DNA of 13,870 nt from Deltaproteobacteria bacterium RBG_13_52_11 (lineage in GTDB: Bacteria; Desulfobacterota; B13-G15; RBG-16-54-18). Shown here in pieces: positions 12,201-13,870 of this stretch. The position numbers were made by a program, and so were the translations under genes. The number at the start of each line of letters is the position of its first letter. The first letter of the stretch is position 1. Below the pieces are notes generated by a model. It was not told where the DNA came from. It was given only the letters and a program-made list of their open reading frames with translations, and made no database searches. The stretch spans positions 27,174 to 41,043 of the forward strand of contig MGQF01000015.1 of the NCBI GenBank assembly GCA_001797745.1, written 5' to 3'.

Positions 12201-13870
12201 TATACATCAGGCAGTATCTCAAGATCATGGACCGGCCCCAGGTAGACCTTGTCACCGGCATCCCCCCCACTGTCGCCATCGAGCAGAGGGCCAGCCAAGG
12301 GGGGAGGCGCTCCACCGTGGCCACCACGACGGAGATCTACCACTACCTGCGGCTCATGTACAGCAAGGTGGGTGCCCAACACTGCCACCGCTGCGGCGGT
12401 GAGATCTCCTCTCAACCGTCTGAGGGTATCACAGAGGAGATCCTGAGGGGCTACGCCAAAGGGGAGGTGACGATACTCGCCCCCCTGGTGATGGGGCGCA
12501 AGGGGTTTCACAAGGAAGTCCTTGAGGGGGCACGGCAAGGGGGCTATCTCCAGGCGAGGATCGATGGGGTAATCATGGACCTCGATCCCCTCCCCCGCCT
12601 GAGCCGCTATCACGAGCACGCAATCGATGCCGTGGTGGATCGCCGAGAGATCAGGCAAGAGGACCGTTCCGCGCTCATGGAGCAGGTGAACAGGGGGCTC
12701 GCGCTGGGCAAGGGGACCATCTATCTCTTAAACCCTGAAGGGGGGGAGAGGATCTTCAGCCAGCGACTCTACTGCCCCCGGTGCCATATCGGGTTTGAGG
12801 AGCTCGATCCTCGGCTCTTCTCCTTCAACAGCCGCCACGGGGCCTGCCCCCGCTGCCAGGGCCTGGGAACCCTGAGCGACTTCGTTGATGACCTGATCCT
12901 CCCTGATCTGGGGAGATCCCTCGAGGGAGGCGCCGTCGCACCCTTTGAGCAGGGGCCGTTGAAAAGGCAAAAAGGTAAGGTCCTGCAGAAGATCCATACG
13001 AGGCTCGGCATCCCCCTGGACAGGCCAGTGCGGAAGTTAACAGAAAGGAAAAAGAGGGAGATCCTCTACGGCGGCGAGGGATTTGAAGGGGTCATCCCCC
13101 TCCTGCGGGAATTGTTGCAATACGCCGAGGGGAACGGACTCCTCGATCACCTCCTCCCCTACCTGGGAGAGCAAACATGCCCCCTGTGTAACGGGCAGCG
13201 CCTCAAGGAGGCCGCCCTCGCAGTGAAGGTGCAGGGGTGGGGGATAGGGGATCTGGTCTCCCTCGCGGTGCAAGATGCAGAGCAGGTGATGAGTGAATTC
13301 CGTTTTGATGAGGCCGAACAACCCATCGCCGAGGGAATCATCAAGGAGGTCATGGCCCGGCTCCAATTCCTCAACCGGGTGGGGCTCTCCTATCTGGCAC
13401 TGGACCGTCGCATGGATACCCTCTCGGGTGGAGAGGCCCAGCGAATCCGCCTGGCGGCCCAGCTCGGCTCCAACCTTCGGGGGGTCTGCTATATCCTCGA
13501 TGAGCCGACTATCGGGCTCCATCCCCGCGATAATCAGAGGCTGCTCGCGGCACTCAAGGACATGAGAGATCGGGGCAATACCATCCTGGTGGTGGAGCAC
13601 GATGAGGAGACCATCCGCAGCGGGGACCACATCATCGACTTAGGCCCTGGAGGGGGTACGAACGGCGGGAGGGTGTTGGCCTCGGGCACCTTGGAGGATA
13701 TCCAACGCTCCCCTGAGTCCATCACCGGTGCCTCCCTGAACGGGGGCAATCGGAAAGAGATCACATCCCGTCTGCGTTTGCCCAAGGAGGGGGAGTGGCT
13801 TTTGGTCCTTGGGGCTCGGGAATACAACCTGAAGGGGATCGATGTCCCAATCCCCCTGGAGACCTTCACC
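9239..13870 (+). CDS. uvrA: Tandem-duplicated UvrA-family excinuclease ATPase (partial, 3' end cut)
   Basis: 1544 codons are open to the window edge without a stop, whereas normal UvrA has about 940 residues. The first UvrA unit (about 1-935) has Walker A GVSGSGKSS (33-41), a first zinc module (CPYC...CKTC), signature LSGGE (460-464), Walker B LYILDEPSIGLHPRD (482-496), a second Walker A GVSGSGKST (613-621), the second zinc module (CEEC...CPVC) and LAGGE (802-806). A second unit then begins: Walker A GISGSGKST (960-968), LSGGE (1395-1399), DEPTIGLHPRD, and the start of a fourth ATPase domain (LGAREYNLKGIDV) at the edge. UvrA dimers find DNA damage and load UvrB; a head-to-tail fusion would supply both subunits in one chain. 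Such fusions are known in Chlamydia and some other bacteria. ATG at 9239; GTG at 9221 is an in-frame alternative, and neither has a clear ribosome site. Confidence 0.95.
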   Translation, partial: MAEKTIKVIKARQHNLKGFDLEIPLGQITVVTGVSGSGKSSLAFDILYAEGQRRYVETFSPYARQFMDRMDRPHVERIEGIPPAIAIEQGDPVRTSRSTVGTMTEINDYTKLLYARMAELSCRECGRTVQRETPQTIFSQLHQLPAGSRIIITFPFQIREISSAEKIKQLAGLGFHRIFRNGEVVPLEEVGKLEEVIEVVVDRLVLRPEERKRLIDSLEQALHFGEGHLVVHREDGESLLFSTRLHCPYCDISYRDPNPNIFSFNSPIGACKTCRGFGRVIDVDLDLVVPDKNKTIRQGAIKPWTGIARQEFADLIAFCRRRKIPIDCLFKDLKEADQQAIFDGDEGFYGVRGFFRWLETKRYKLHVRVFLSRYRSYITCPDCKGQRLKADALLWRIKGKNIAEVSAMSIGEAQAFFQALSTLPGDEVSVLLLREINGRLRYLMEVGLSYLTLDRQSRTLSGGEVERVSLTKALGSSLVNTLYILDEPSIGLHPRDSNRLVQILHALRDLGNTVVVVEHDPEIIRGCDYIVDLGPGAGEQGGTLVYHGPIAGIMDEPRSLTGRYLKGNVNIPVPRKRRAPKDGKAITVREAAEHNLKGIDLEIPLGVMTCITGVSGSGKSTLAEDILYRGLQRARGAYEERPGQYKEITGAELISDVVLVDQRPIGRTPRANPLTYLKAYDPIRRRFARLPLARARGYTPGAFSFNCTGGRCEECQGEGFEKVEMQFLSDVYITCPVCRGRRFKAEILEVVDRGKSINGILEMTVQEAMEFFQDYPTIRAPLSPLVKVGLGYLRLGQPLNTLAGGEAQRLKLARHIGSGKGKTLFIFDEPTTGLHFDDIRQLLGTFEELLEQGNTLVVIEHNMDVIKCADHVIDLGPEGGDEGGYVVALGTPEEVAACENSHTGRFLRRYLREEGVALSPLPPHAHGGNGDAICVTGAREHNLQDVTIAIPRDKLVVVTGISGSGKSTLAFDICFAEGQRRYLECLSVYIRQYLKIMDRPQVDLVTGIPPTVAIEQRASQGGRRSTVATTTEIYHYLRLMYSKVGAQHCHRCGGEISSQPSEGITEEILRGYAKGEVTILAPLVMGRKGFHKEVLEGARQGGYLQARIDGVIMDLDPLPRLSRYHEHAIDAVVDRREIRQEDRSALMEQVNRGLALGKGTIYLLNPEGGERIFSQRLYCPRCHIGFEELDPRLFSFNSRHGACPRCQGLGTLSDFVDDLILPDLGRSLEGGAVAPFEQGPLKRQKGKVLQKIHTRLGIPLDRPVRKLTERKKREILYGGEGFEGVIPLLRELLQYAEGNGLLDHLLPYLGEQTCPLCNGQRLKEAALAVKVQGWGIGDLVSLAVQDAEQVMSEFRFDEAEQPIAEGIIKEVMARLQFLNRVGLSYLALDRRMDTLSGGEAQRIRLAAQLGSNLRGVCYILDEPTIGLHPRDNQRLLAALKDMRDRGNTILVVEHDEETIRSGDHIIDLGPGGGTNGGRVLASGTLEDIQRSPESITGASLNGGNRKEITSRLRLPKEGEWLLVLGAREYNLKGIDVPIPLETFT

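Overview
The window comes from a GC-rich anaerobic bacterium. An EtfA with a built-in 2[4Fe-4S] ferredoxin domain, two probable selenoproteins, ExbB/ExbD, an ECF sigma/anti-sigma pair and a double-length UvrA together look most like Desulfobacterota (the former Deltaproteobacteria) or a related uncultured lineage. That assignment is inference from gene content; there is no rRNA or other marker here. All genes are on the minus strand except the last one, a uvrA-type gene on the plus strand.

Layout. 1-1284: etfB and the start of etfA, translationally coupled (minus strand, etfA cut by the window edge). 1351-1446: a GC-rich inverted-repeat element. 1463-2355: a small ParB-domain protein and a type II toxin-antitoxin pair with its own promoter. 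2613-2767: a second copy of the inverted-repeat element. 2807-6544: a module made of a CPBP intramembrane protease, an ECF sigma factor, a membrane-anchored zinc-finger anti-sigma factor and an exported DUF4139 protein. Two matching ECF-type promoters lie in front of the sigma gene and the DUF4139 gene, which suggests the sigma factor drives both. 6844-8204: exbB-exbD followed by a tiny glutaredoxin-like gene. 8408-8842: a C_GCAxxG_C_C family redox gene. 8924-9092: a third repeat element. 9239 to the end: a tandem-duplicated UvrA, open at the window edge.

The most notable content is two genes that ordinary ORF calling breaks, because each carries in-frame UGA that reads best as selenocysteine. 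The first (6844-7056) is a 70-residue glutaredoxin-like protein with UGA at residue 13 (a U-P-Y-T active site) and again at residue 68, ending U-G-V-stop, as in the group I recall as 'Uxx-star'. Both UGAs are followed by hairpins whose loop begins 18 nt downstream, the same geometry I recall for the E. coli fdhF SECIS. The second (8408-8842) is a C_GCAxxG_C_C protein in which the first family cysteine is UGA, again followed by a SECIS-like hairpin. If this is right, the genome must encode SelA, SelB, SelC and SelD elsewhere.
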